DNA of 64,000 nucleotides from an uncultured Lachnospiraceae bacterium (GTDB lineage Bacteria; Bacillota; Clostridia; Lachnospirales; Lachnospiraceae), in assembly GCA_905199445.1 (NCBI GenBank), contig CAJKGK010000001.1, positions 124,001-188,000 on the forward strand. The letters are read 5' to 3'. The notes beneath the pieces are model-generated. The model was given only the letters and a program-made list of their open reading frames with translations, was not told where the DNA came from and searched no databases. Of the stretch, positions 9,134 through 17,607 are shown piece after piece. Numbering within the stretch: position 1 is the stretch's first letter; each line of letters begins with the position of its first letter. A program made the translations under genes and the position numbers.

Positions 9134-9844
9134 TCAGTCTACAGTGACGACTGTTCCATTAAATTCTCCGCCAAGTGTTTTTACAATGCTGTTTTCCTCA
9201 TTCAGTCCAAAAACAATCATCGGCATTTTATTTTCCATACACATAATGGTTGATGTAAGATCCACAACCTGAAGTCTTCGGTCCACGACCTCCTGAATAC
9301 TGATCGTATCAAACTTTTTAGCTTTTGGATTGGTTTTTGGGTCACTGTCATAAACACCGTCCACCGCTTTGGCCAGCAGAATAGCGTCAGCCTCAATCTC
9401 GATGGCACGCAGGGTTGTTCCTGTATCTGTGGAAAAGTAAGGATGACCTGTACCACCGGCAAAGAATACAACCTTCCCCTGATTTAAAGCAGCCACGGCT
9501 CCATCCTTGGAAAATAATGTGGTAAAGGAACCACATGTAAACGGCGTAAATACCTCAGTGTCCATTCCCAGCGTTCTGAAAATTTCAGAAACATAAATAC
9601 AATTCATCACCGTACCAAGCATGCCGATCTGGTCAGACTTTGTACGTTCAATGATTTTGCTGCTGTTACGGCCTCTCCAGAAATTGCCGCCGCCAATGAC
9701 AATGGCTACCTGCAGCCCCTGCTCATTCAGAGTCTTGACCTGTCTTGCCACACCCAAACAGGTTTCCTCGTCAAAGCCAAAGCCTTTATCTCCTGAAAGC
9801 GCCTCTCCGCTTAATTTCAATAGAATTCTTTTTAAATTTTCCAT
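9134..9844 (-). CDS. pyrH: UMP kinase
   Basis: PyrH phosphorylates UMP to UDP with ATP and belongs to the amino-acid-kinase fold. LKLSGEALSG near the N-terminus and IVIGGGNFWRGR are the phosphate-binding glycine motifs; DADAILLAK-type residues follow in the second half. I start it at the ATG at 9844, which has GAGGTG 6 nt upstream; the frame opens three codons earlier at a GTG that overlaps this site. The gene is first in the pyrH-frr-uppS-cdsA-dxr-rseP-ispG-polC run. The upstream neighbour is not tsf but an esterase, which is unusual for Firmicutes. Confidence 0.97.
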   Translation of the reverse strand: MENLKRILLKLSGEALSGDKGFGFDEETCLGVARQVKTLNEQGLQVAIVIGGGNFWRGRNSSKIIERTKSDQIGMLGTVMNCIYVSEIFRTLGMDTEVFTPFTCGSFTTLFSKDGAVAALNQGKVVFFAGGTGHPYFSTDTGTTLRAIEIEADAILLAKAVDGVYDSDPKTNPKAKKFDTISIQEVVDRRLQVVDLTSTIMCMENKMPMIVFGLNEENSIVKTLGGEFNGTVVTVD

Positions 9845-9953
9845 GTTATACACCTCATTAATAATCTAACACAAAACACGCCAATTTTCCACCTTATTTT
9901 GAAATTAATGGGTCACAATTAGAGAGATCGGCTTTCTAAAACTGTCAGGCCTT

Positions 9954-11516
9954 TCACACAATAAATTCAAACGGCAATGCCGGAATATCCATTTCGTTAA
10001 ACAGATTAATGCTGTACCAGTCAGTTCGGGCAAAGGCTACCGTTACAGGGCCATCCGTGGGTTCCAAAAGCTGAATCATAAGCCTTGTCCCCTCAACCCG
10101 GGCACAAAAAGGAAGCTCACAGGACAGATGACTGAAGCTGTCTGTTCTGTCATCAAGAGGAACCACGCCTTTGTAAATTCTAAGTGCTTCCACCTGACTG
10201 CCTGTAATTTTTAAAGTTTTTCCCGTATGTACAAAATCTACCGTAATCCGGTCATCCTCACGGCTAATCGCCGAGACGGCCGGTGCCTCGCACAGAAGAT
10301 CTTCACCGTAAACATAATGTCTGGCCAAAAGCGCCAGGCGATGTCCCACTGTTTTTTTATCCTTTGGATGAATATCCAGCGCCTCACCCACATCTCCAAT
10401 GGAACACATATAGGCATGATCCACGTTTTGAGCCACCTGGGCCTGACACTGTCTGATCACAGGATAATGGTTTTGAATGCCATTGTTAAGCCATTCCTTA
10501 AATCCTGGCAGCTGGACAAACAAAAACGGCAGCCCGGCATCCTGCCACAGACTGCGCCAGTCTTCGATAAGTGCGGTCAGCATCCTGGCATATAAAACAC
10601 CATGGCCCGAATCATCATCACTTTCTCCCTGATACCATAAAAATCCCCGAATCGTATATGGTGCGGCTTTTTTAAGCATATGCTCATACAGACTGCCGGG
10701 AAATGCCTGGGGTGTAAGCAGATTTATAAAATCATCTCCGTTTGCAGCCATTTTTTCCATATAAAACTGAATTTCTTCGTTTGTTAATGTTCTGGGAAGC
10801 ACAGCCTCTGCAAAAGGATCAAAGGGATTACTCCGGTCGTTCATCGGATTTCCATGCTGACGCTCCCAGTAGGCATCCCCGCCGCTGGCATCAAGCCTTT
10901 TTTCCCAGTCTTCCATAAAGGGGCGTCCTACCCTGGCCACAGTTTTGGCCGACATCCATGCGCTGGCCATGGTTCCGCCCCAATTACATCCAATAATTCC
11001 CACAGGTACGCCCTGCTGCTCTTTGATTTCCTTTTCAAAGTAATAACCGACTGCTGAAAAATACTGAAGCTGCGCCTTAGAATCAGCCTTTCGCCATATA
11101 TTCTGGCGGCAGTAATCAAATTCTTCCGCCTGACCGTCATAGGCCACTTCAGGGATATCAAAAAAACGTATATTTCTGTCTTTGGCCTGGCTAAACGCCT
11201 GATCCCTGTGTTTCTCATACCGCATACAAAATTCCATATTCGACTGCCCGCCGGCCAGCCACACCTCACCGATGGCCACATCCTCCAGCACCAAAGTCTC
11301 ATTATCCGTTTTTACAGTCAGCACCTGATGTTCATCCGCCAAAAGCGGAGGCAGCGTTACCATCCATGTTCCATTGGCATCAACCGTTCCCGATACCTGC
11401 TTTGCCTGAATCTCTACTTCCACTGTAGTGTCCGGGTCACCACATCCCCAAATACGTACCGGTTTTTCCCGTTGAAGCACCATCCCGTTTTGAAAAATCA
11501 CCGCCGTTTTCAGCAT
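9954..11516 (-). CDS. sialate O-acetylesterase-like SGNH esterase
   Basis: Members of this family remove acetyl groups from sialic acids or other acetylated glycans. The protein (about 520 residues) has an N-terminal beta-rich segment, then GGQSNMEF holding the nucleophile serine. GFLWYQGESDDDSG follows mid-protein, and DIHPKDK near residue 395 supplies the expected Asp-x-His pair. No signal peptide is visible, so it probably acts in the cytoplasm on imported substrate. The ATG at 11516 has GGAGGAG upstream; the longer frame to 11561 lacks a good site. It is not obviously in an operon with pyrH. Exact substrate is unknown; xylan-derived acetyl esters are an alternative. Confidence 0.82.
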   Translation of the reverse strand: MLKTAVIFQNGMVLQREKPVRIWGCGDPDTTVEVEIQAKQVSGTVDANGTWMVTLPPLLADEHQVLTVKTDNETLVLEDVAIGEVWLAGGQSNMEFCMRYEKHRDQAFSQAKDRNIRFFDIPEVAYDGQAEEFDYCRQNIWRKADSKAQLQYFSAVGYYFEKEIKEQQGVPVGIIGCNWGGTMASAWMSAKTVARVGRPFMEDWEKRLDASGGDAYWERQHGNPMNDRSNPFDPFAEAVLPRTLTNEEIQFYMEKMAANGDDFINLLTPQAFPGSLYEHMLKKAAPYTIRGFLWYQGESDDDSGHGVLYARMLTALIEDWRSLWQDAGLPFLFVQLPGFKEWLNNGIQNHYPVIRQCQAQVAQNVDHAYMCSIGDVGEALDIHPKDKKTVGHRLALLARHYVYGEDLLCEAPAVSAISREDDRITVDFVHTGKTLKITGSQVEALRIYKGVVPLDDRTDSFSHLSCELPFCARVEGTRLMIQLLEPTDGPVTVAFARTDWYSINLFNEMDIPALPFEFIV

Positions 11517-11636
11517 TATATCTCTCCTCCCCTCTGCCTGCCCCACTGTCTTTTTATCCATTGCCTAAAAAAACACAGTGATCACCTGCAGTTCATTGCG
11601 TTTCCCTATTTGTCAATCATTGAAGCAGTTGAATAA

Positions 11637-12278
11637 TCAGCTCCAAATCCTGTTTCGATCTGGTCTGCGGTAAAAAAGCATGGCCAGCACAAGACCAATA
11701 AGCAGCCCCGAAATATGTGCCACATTATCCACGCCGCTGCTGTTCATTCCATTATATAATGTAAATGCGATAAACATAAAAATCTGAAATGCGGTCAAAT
11801 CCTCCAGGCGTCCCCGATTTGCAATAAGCACATACAGAATGCCTCCGGACACACCAAAAATTGCACCGCTGGCGCCTGCTGACACCGTATTTTCCTCCAT
11901 GCGCATCGCTACAAGATAAGACACATATCCTGAACCCACGGCACACAGAAGGTAAAAAAACAAATACCGGACTTTCCCCATGGCCCGCTCCAGATTATCG
12001 CCAATAACGGCCAAAACGATCATATTCATCACCAGATGCTGTACCCCAAAGTGAAGGAAAGCGCTTGTAAAAAGGCGGTAGTATTCATGATCAAATTTAA
12101 TCAGCGGCCAGTAGGATGCGCCGTGAGCAATCATAAATCTGGCACTTTGTGTGGAACCTAAAAATTCCATCGCAATAAACACAATGACATTGGCCACAAT
12201 AATGGCCGTATTCACTGGAGACATTTTGGGGATCTGACGCCGGTATCGGTAAAAATTTTGATCTGGATTATAATTCAT
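11637..12278 (-). CDS. rhomboid family intramembrane serine protease
   Basis: Rhomboids cleave transmembrane substrates within the membrane using a Ser-His dyad. The 213-residue protein has about six hydrophobic helices. HLVMNM lies in the second helix. SAGASGAIFGVSGG carries the catalytic serine in the GASG context, and HISGLLIG in the last helix carries the histidine. The start is an ATG at 12278 inside the end of the NUDIX gene, with GGAGTG upstream; the coding regions overlap by 11 nt, so translation is probably coupled. The substrate is unknown. Confidence 0.92.
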   Translation of the reverse strand: MNYNPDQNFYRYRRQIPKMSPVNTAIIVANVIVFIAMEFLGSTQSARFMIAHGASYWPLIKFDHEYYRLFTSAFLHFGVQHLVMNMIVLAVIGDNLERAMGKVRYLFFYLLCAVGSGYVSYLVAMRMEENTVSAGASGAIFGVSGGILYVLIANRGRLEDLTAFQIFMFIAFTLYNGMNSSGVDNVAHISGLLIGLVLAMLFYRRPDRNRIWS

Positions 12279-12906
12279 TGTCACACTCCGTATTTTTTTT
12301 CAAAAAGTCAAAGGCATGTCCAGGTTCACTGTTAAGGAAATGCATCAGCATATAAGCACACATAATGGCTACATTTTCTTCCCGTAAAATCCGGCGTACT
12401 TCATTCTTATCTGCAATGACGATCTCAATATCCTCATTTTCCTCCTGGCCCTCTTTGGAAGGCGTACCGCTGGCATACCCGAAAATGGTTCCGCAGGACT
12501 CATCCGTCATCCCTACAGTCGTAAAAAACGGCCTGCTAAACATAGGATCAACGGTCACCGGCGTAAAATCCAGCCCGGTTTCCTCCTTCAGTTCCCGAAC
12601 ACCGGCTTCCTGAAAGGTTTCTCCCTCATCCACCAGTCCTGCAGGAAATTCATACACATAGCCGTCCAGCGGGCAACGATACTGCCGAATCAACACGACC
12701 CGATCTTCGGCTTCCCCGTAAAGACTGTAAATAATCACGCCGTCTGCCTTGTTTTTGTGGGTTTTCAGTTTTAAATCTTCAACTTTTTTTGCCCGGGATG
12801 ACACATAATAGGTACTGCGTCTCCCTGTATCATTTTCCATATCCAGCTCATACAAATTTAAAAACTTTGTCTGCGTCATCTGTTTGACGCCTAAAATCCT
12901 GCGCAT
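12268..12906 (-). CDS. NUDIX hydrolase, ADP-ribose pyrophosphatase-like
   Basis: The protein hydrolyses a nucleoside diphosphate linked to another moiety, most likely ADP-ribose. The complete NUDIX box reads GLVDEGETFQEAG then VRELKEETGLDF, matching GX5EX7REUXEEXGU. The region before it, with YEFPAG, is typical of the ADPRase subgroup. An unusual N-terminal extension of about 50 residues precedes the domain. The ATG at 12906 has GGGAGGAG 7 nt upstream. Its 3' end overlaps the rhomboid gene. Substrate assignment is by family similarity only. Confidence 0.88.
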   Translation of the reverse strand: MRRILGVKQMTQTKFLNLYELDMENDTGRRSTYYVSSRAKKVEDLKLKTHKNKADGVIIYSLYGEAEDRVVLIRQYRCPLDGYVYEFPAGLVDEGETFQEAGVRELKEETGLDFTPVTVDPMFSRPFFTTVGMTDESCGTIFGYASGTPSKEGQEENEDIEIVIADKNEVRRILREENVAIMCAYMLMHFLNSEPGHAFDFLKKNTECDNEL

Positions 12907-12949
12907 ATTTTCTCCTCCCTGTGTATGCCCCGATTGAAAGTATTGACAA

Positions 12950-13753
12950 TTATCCGATTTTTATAAACGCCGGCTTTCGGTCCTTAAATACTGTAATATA
13001 CTTAAATCCCAACTGCTGCAGCATTTCCTGTCCCAGCCTGGATACAGTGCCTGCCTGCGCAGCAAAATGTGCATCAGAGCCTACGGTTACAATCTCTCCG
13101 CCGCACTGTCTGTAAAGCTTCATCAGTTCCGGCACAGGCATGGGATCCCCGCCGCCTCTGGCAATACCGGACAAGTTCAGCTCCAGCCCCTTCCCCCGCG
13201 CAATCAGAATCCGGAATACTTCCGCAAATAAATCCTGCCACACCATCACATCCGGATGAATCCCTGTCTTTTGGGTCACATATCTGGACGGATAGGTGAT
13301 ATGACCTAAAACATCAAAATCCCAGTCCGTAGCCAACACCTTCATGGCCTGAATATACCGGGGATAAACTTCTCTGTAATCATTTTTCTGAAAATCATAG
13401 TAATAAACATCCACATCATTATCCAGATTATGGATGGAGCCAATAATAAAATCCAAAGGATACTGGTCCAGAAAAGCCTGTGCTTCAGACGGATGGCACT
13501 GGGGCTGTCCCAGTTCCACACCCATTTTAATCTTTATCTTTGAACTGTAGCGATCCACAAGCATTTTCATGTTTTCATACCAGGCCGGGCAGTCCAGAAT
13601 ATAGCTATAGGGTTTATCTGAAAGTAAATCCATATGATCGGTCAGTGCGATCTCCGAAAGTCCCTGGGCAATAGCCGCTTCACAGACCTGCTCCGGTACG
13701 GCATCACAGTCCACCGAAAACTTCGTATGTAAATGATAATCTGTCAGGTACAT
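12950..13753 (-). CDS. PHP-domain histidinol-phosphatase family protein
   Basis: The PHP fold binds a trinuclear metal site. DYHLHTKFSVDC near the N-terminus supplies the first His pair, ALTDHMD follows, and SDAH near the C-terminus is the last metal motif. The 267-residue length fits HisK-type histidinol phosphatases, which dephosphorylate histidinol phosphate. There are no other his genes nearby, so a different phosphoester substrate is possible. The open frame extends to 13840, inside the neighbour, but the ATG at 13753 directly precedes YLTDYHLHT and has GGGAG 9 nt upstream. It starts one base after the upstream stop. Confidence 0.86.
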   Translation of the reverse strand: MYLTDYHLHTKFSVDCDAVPEQVCEAAIAQGLSEIALTDHMDLLSDKPYSYILDCPAWYENMKMLVDRYSSKIKIKMGVELGQPQCHPSEAQAFLDQYPLDFIIGSIHNLDNDVDVYYYDFQKNDYREVYPRYIQAMKVLATDWDFDVLGHITYPSRYVTQKTGIHPDVMVWQDLFAEVFRILIARGKGLELNLSGIARGGGDPMPVPELMKLYRQCGGEIVTVGSDAHFAAQAGTVSRLGQEMLQQLGFKYITVFKDRKPAFIKIG

Positions 13754-13754
13754 T

Positions 13755-14306
13755 TTACGCATCTCCCTTAGCTTCCTGATCACCTTCATTCGGTTCATCC
13801 GCAGCTTTTGGCCCAATGGATGCTGTGTCATAATGGGCAATACTTTTCATTGTTTTTCCACTCTCTGCAACAGCCTGAGAAACTTCTTCTTCCGTAATCG
13901 GATTAAAAAACAAAGGTCTTCTTTTAATGTAGTAAACAGCCATTAAAACAATAGCAACCGGGCGCCAGCCAATCTGCATCAGTGCCGCACTGATCAGGGA
14001 TGTATCCATCATTCCTACCGCAATCACAAAATAAGCGTCATAGACAATTTCCAGCACAAAGGCTCCGATAATCGCCCACCATGCATAGGATCTGAATTTA
14101 AAGCATCCCACAAATGTCAGAACACAAGCCACAAGCAGCAATACATTATAACCCATTCCAAGCCAATTCAGCTCGGTTTGCCCGACAAAGGCCTGATAAA
14201 TCAGGAAAACAGCCATCACGAAATTCAGCGGCGTCATCACAAGATGATAAAACTTATGGAACATCAGTGGTGTAGTTCCAACAGAATAATACATCTTCAT
14301 TTTCAT
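13755..14306 (-). CDS. hypothetical membrane protein, four predicted helices
   Basis: I do not recognise this family. The 183-residue protein has about four hydrophobic stretches: near residues 25-45 (TPLNFVMAVFLIYQ), 50-70 (YNVLLLVACVLTFVGCF), 75-95 (WWAIIGAFVLEIVYDAY) and 105-130 (ISAALMQIGWRPVAIVLMAV). A charged cytoplasmic-looking tail follows, rich in Glu, Asp and Lys. The ATG at 14306 has GAGGAG about 10 nt upstream. It is followed at once by the PHP-domain gene, so the two are probably co-transcribed. Its promoter may lie within the inverted repeat at 14340-14389. Confidence 0.75.
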   Translation of the reverse strand: MKMKMYYSVGTTPLMFHKFYHLVMTPLNFVMAVFLIYQAFVGQTELNWLGMGYNVLLLVACVLTFVGCFKFRSYAWWAIIGAFVLEIVYDAYFVIAVGMMDTSLISAALMQIGWRPVAIVLMAVYYIKRRPLFFNPITEEEVSQAVAESGKTMKSIAHYDTASIGPKAADEPNEGDQEAKGDA

Positions 14307-14339
14307 CTTTCAAAACTCCTCTTCTTCAAATTTTTTGCG

Positions 14340-14389
14340 CAGAGTATAACAGCCTTTTCTGCAACTATTCTTTCAGCTATTATACTCTG
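14340..14389 (-). promoter_or_regulatory. inverted repeat containing a TATAAT promoter element
   Basis: CAGAGTATAACAGC (14340-14353) and GCTATTATACTCTG (14376-14389) form a 14-bp stem with one mismatch around a 22-nt spacer. The right arm read on the minus strand contains GAGTATAATAGC, a perfect -10 hexamer correctly oriented for the membrane-protein gene starting at 14306. It may be a regulated promoter with two half-sites, or the transcribed leader may fold. No good -35 is seen. Confidence 0.45.
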
Positions 14390-14394
14390 TCCTT

Positions 14395-14425
14395 GAAAAA
14401 ACTTCTACCGAAAAATAGGAGAAGT
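14395..14425 (-). terminator. rho-independent terminator of the amidase gene
   Basis: ACTTCT (14401-14406) pairs with AGAAGT (14420-14425), with an inner CC/GG pair, followed on the minus strand by TTTTTTC. It lies about 50 nt past the amidase stop. Confidence 0.6.
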
Positions 14426-14473
14426 GAAAAATTTTATATAATTTTAACGGGATCTGAACAAAAAATTATGAAA

Positions 14474-15043
14474 TCACTGATTTAGTCCAAAATAGTTGAG
14501 CAGCCCATCATAAATCCCTTCTGCAAAAGTATACTGCTCATCAACCAGCCGCTCCAGATCTTCAAAATTACTCATATAAGCCAACTCTACCAGAATCGCC
14601 GGCATTTTTGTGCGCCGCAGAACATAAAGAGCGGGATTTGTGCGTACGCCGTTATTTTTTGTCCCAACCAGATCTACGATGCCGTTTAAGACATACTCTG
14701 CCAGATAATAGGCCTCTGTATAAGCTCTGTACACATAAACTTCGGTTCCGTTAATATTGGGATTGACATTGGAATTTGCATGAATACTAATAAAATAATC
14801 GGCCGGCCACGTATTCGCCATATCCACCCGTGCCCGAAGACTGGTGGCATTGCTTGTACCAAGCACTGTATTTTCCTCCGGCCTGGAAAGGCGGGCTTCA
14901 AAGTTAGAATTTGAATTCAGCATATCATATAAATAAAGTCCTACATTGTAAGTAATATCCTGCTCATTCACCCCTTGACTGGTAGCACCGGTATTATGTC
15001 CATAAGGATTATGTCCCTGATCAATAAATATTTTTATAGCCAA
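14474..15043 (-). CDS. N-acetylmuramoyl-L-alanine amidase (Amidase_3), no signal peptide
   Basis: The protein cleaves the amide bond between muramic acid and the peptide stem. It is a single zinc-dependent Amidase_3 domain of 189 residues. IDQGHNPYG at the very N-terminus holds the first zinc histidine, SIHANSN the second, and ILVELAYMSN the catalytic glutamate. It begins MAIKIFIDQGH, so there is neither signal peptide nor cell-wall-binding domain. Related cellular amidases (CwlD, LytC types) are normally exported. It could be a sporulation or prophage-derived lysis enzyme, or leave by another route. It is monocistronic, with its own terminator. Confidence 0.87.
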   Translation of the reverse strand: MAIKIFIDQGHNPYGHNTGATSQGVNEQDITYNVGLYLYDMLNSNSNFEARLSRPEENTVLGTSNATSLRARVDMANTWPADYFISIHANSNVNPNINGTEVYVYRAYTEAYYLAEYVLNGIVDLVGTKNNGVRTNPALYVLRRTKMPAILVELAYMSNFEDLERLVDEQYTFAEGIYDGLLNYFGLNQ

Positions 15044-15108
15044 AAAATCACCCCTTAACGTTCTATGACAGCATATGCGTCTGGGGATGAAATGTTTACA
15101 GTTAAAAA

Positions 15109-15145
15109 AATCCTCTCATGCTGCACCAGGCAGTCTGAGAGGATT
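15109..15145 (-). terminator. strong terminator at the end of the glycan-utilisation operon
   Basis: AATCCTCTCA and TGAGAGGATT form a perfect 10-bp stem, with an inner CTGC/GCAG pairing. On the minus strand a run of seven T follows. It lies about 30 nt past the stop of the GH36-phosphoglucomutase ORF. Confidence 0.85.
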
Positions 15146-15174
15146 TCCTGTCATATTCTAACTACAGCGCTATA

Positions 15175-17607
15175 TTATTCGCAGATTCCCATTAAATCTC
15201 CAAATGTTTTCATGCTGTATGTTGCTTTTTCATAGGATGAAGCATCACCGATGGCCGCGCTGTCAAAACCTCCGGCGCAGGCGCCGTCGACGCCGGCGTA
15301 GGCATCTTCTACAACCAGACAGTCTTCAGGATTTTCACCGATAAACTGAGCGGCTTTAATAAACACTTCCGGGTCTGGTTTGGAGTTTGTAATATTATTG
15401 CCGTCAGAAACAGCATCAAAATAGCCTTTAAGTCCGATTCTCTCAAGAATAAACTGTGTATTCTTGCTGGAAGAACCGATGGCCAGCTTTAAGCCTTTGG
15501 CTCTTAAGCCATCCAGTGTTTCTTTAACTTCAGAACTTAAATCTGCAGGACTCATATTTTTCAGAAGTTCCTTGTAAACGCCGTTCTTTTCCTCAGCCAG
15601 AGCAACTTTTTCATCCTGAGTTAAAGGTTTGTCATATTTTTCAAGAATAATTTCAAGGCTTTCCATACGGCTCACACCGCGCAGACGATTATTGATCACT
15701 TCATCAAAATAGATGCCCAGTTTATCAGCAACCGTTTTCCATGCCAGATAATGATAATGATCTGTAAAACAAATCACACCGTCCAGATCGAAAATAACAC
15801 CTTTGTATTTTTTGCTCATTGTTTCATCCTCCTCAATTAATTCAAATATCCATGCCCTTTGGGGGCCGCTGCTCACCAAAAATCCTGTTTCCATCAACGC
15901 TTTACCGCTGCTTTGTCCGTTAAATATGCCGTCTCTGTCCACAATCCGGTAAGTCCGTGCAGGATCAAGTGCCTTTGGCTTTACAATGACCTGCTTTTCG
16001 CAAAAATCACGCATACAGAAAACAAACAGCAGTTGTCTGCCCTCAGCATGTCCGTCCATACCTGCATATTGGAGCACCATACAGCCCCGGGCATTTTGCA
16101 GATGAAAAAGTCTGGCCCGGCGGATCACAGGACGAACGACTGTTTTATAATAGTGGATCTCCTGTCTGAAAATATCCCGGTTTCTTTCCGACATAGACGC
16201 AAAATCTCTGGAAAAGCCCAGCGCATGAGGCATGGCTGCCCTGATGGTATACCGGATCAGATCCTGAGGCGTGTCCTCACGGATTTCAAACCCCGGAAAC
16301 GCCTGGCTGCCATCGTCATAGGTTCTTGTCTGTGACCAGGCCCAGTGAAGAATATGCTCTGGCGGAATAAATCTGGACAGCTCATAAAAGCTGTTCAGAC
16401 TGTGTCCGGTTTCATCCACATCACTTAAAAAAGTCTGGTTCACACAGGATAATAGACCGATATCACAGCGCAGTCCGCCGGATGCACAGTTTTCCAAAGT
16501 CAGCTGTGGATATTTATTTTTTATCTTATTCAGTATATCATAATAACCCTGATAATGCCAGAACAGACCGTCCTTCTCGTGATGATTATGATCCATCCGG
16601 CTGCAGCCTGCACCAGGATCCATATTAAAATCCAGTTTCATCCAGTCACAGCCTGACGTCTCTATCATTTTGCAAAGCATTTGAAAAAGCCATTGAGCCG
16701 CCGAATCATTGCCCAGACAAATATATGGATTTTCATAATGTTTACCCTCACTGACAGCTTCAAATTCCGGATGGCTGCCAATCAGCCGGGAATCCTGTCC
16801 GATGGCCTCCGGTTCCATCCAAAGTCCAAATTTCATATTCATCTCATGGAGTTTTTTGGAAATGTAAGCAAGGCCGTGAGGAAAGCGCTGTTCATTGACC
16901 ATGGCCCAGTCACCCTGCTGCCGGCTCCAGTGAATATTTCCGGGTCTGCCATACCACCCTGCATCCAATGTGCATAATTCCACCCCCATCGCCTTTGCAG
17001 CAGCTGCATTTTCAAGAAATACATTTTCATTAATCAGGGCATCCTCAAATGTCCACCAGTGATTCCATTCCACAGGCAATTCGCCGGCTTCCGGATATAA
17101 ATAGCTGCGCCCATAGTCATGAAGCTTTTGTGTCAGACAATCCCAGTCACCGTCCCAGGCCTGAAAAATATACACAGCCGGAAATTTAAAACAACCGGCT
17201 TGTCCATCTTTTGTCTGAATCTCATCCTGCGTATGCGTATCATCATATTTTTTAGGCAGAACCCTGATATCAGGCAGCCCGACTTCTATGGTACCATGGC
17301 CGTCAATTTCCACATACCAGGTACCGGACCAGGCCACCAGCACAGACAGAATATGTCCCGAATCAGAACTGATTCTGAAAAAGGGATGAACGCCGTGACT
17401 GGAACGGCCAGTCGTACACGTCATATTAAACGTCTCCCCGGCCTTCCATTTAAACTGCTGAGGCTCAAATTCCCGGCCCCAGCTGCTTTTGTAATAATCG
17501 ATGGTATATTCCTGCCCACACACCAAAAGGCCGCAGGCCTGGCAGCAGTCATTACCGCTGCCTTTTGTTTCAAAGTTTAACCTTATCAAATCTTCTTTGT
17601 AACACAT
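15175..17607 (-). CDS. GH36 alpha-galactosidase fused in frame to beta-phosphoglucomutase
   Basis: One uninterrupted 810-residue frame holds two enzymes. Residues 1-596 are a GH36 alpha-galactosidase: SSWGRE in a short beta domain, GVELCTLDAGWYG in the TIM barrel, DWMKLDFN with the nucleophile Asp, and FLSDVDETGH with the acid/base. Residues 597-810 are a complete HAD beta-phosphoglucomutase: FDLDGVICFTD, SSSKN, and SKPDP with VVEDAYAG. It converts beta-glucose 1-phosphate to glucose 6-phosphate, matching the adjacent GH65 phosphorylases. An internal ATG at 15819 has GAGGAGG 8 nt upstream, so the mutase may also be made alone. The GH36 N-terminal sandwich looks shorter than classical members. 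The start at 17607 overlaps the GH65 gene by 22 nt and lacks a well-spaced site. Confidence 0.9.
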   Translation of the reverse strand: MCYKEDLIRLNFETKGSGNDCCQACGLLVCGQEYTIDYYKSSWGREFEPQQFKWKAGETFNMTCTTGRSSHGVHPFFRISSDSGHILSVLVAWSGTWYVEIDGHGTIEVGLPDIRVLPKKYDDTHTQDEIQTKDGQAGCFKFPAVYIFQAWDGDWDCLTQKLHDYGRSYLYPEAGELPVEWNHWWTFEDALINENVFLENAAAAKAMGVELCTLDAGWYGRPGNIHWSRQQGDWAMVNEQRFPHGLAYISKKLHEMNMKFGLWMEPEAIGQDSRLIGSHPEFEAVSEGKHYENPYICLGNDSAAQWLFQMLCKMIETSGCDWMKLDFNMDPGAGCSRMDHNHHEKDGLFWHYQGYYDILNKIKNKYPQLTLENCASGGLRCDIGLLSCVNQTFLSDVDETGHSLNSFYELSRFIPPEHILHWAWSQTRTYDDGSQAFPGFEIREDTPQDLIRYTIRAAMPHALGFSRDFASMSERNRDIFRQEIHYYKTVVRPVIRRARLFHLQNARGCMVLQYAGMDGHAEGRQLLFVFCMRDFCEKQVIVKPKALDPARTYRIVDRDGIFNGQSSGKALMETGFLVSSGPQRAWIFELIEEDETMSKKYKGVIFDLDGVICFTDHYHYLAWKTVADKLGIYFDEVINNRLRGVSRMESLEIILEKYDKPLTQDEKVALAEEKNGVYKELLKNMSPADLSSEVKETLDGLRAKGLKLAIGSSSKNTQFILERIGLKGYFDAVSDGNNITNSKPDPEVFIKAAQFIGENPEDCLVVEDAYAGVDGACAGGFDSAAIGDASSYEKATYSMKTFGDLMGICE

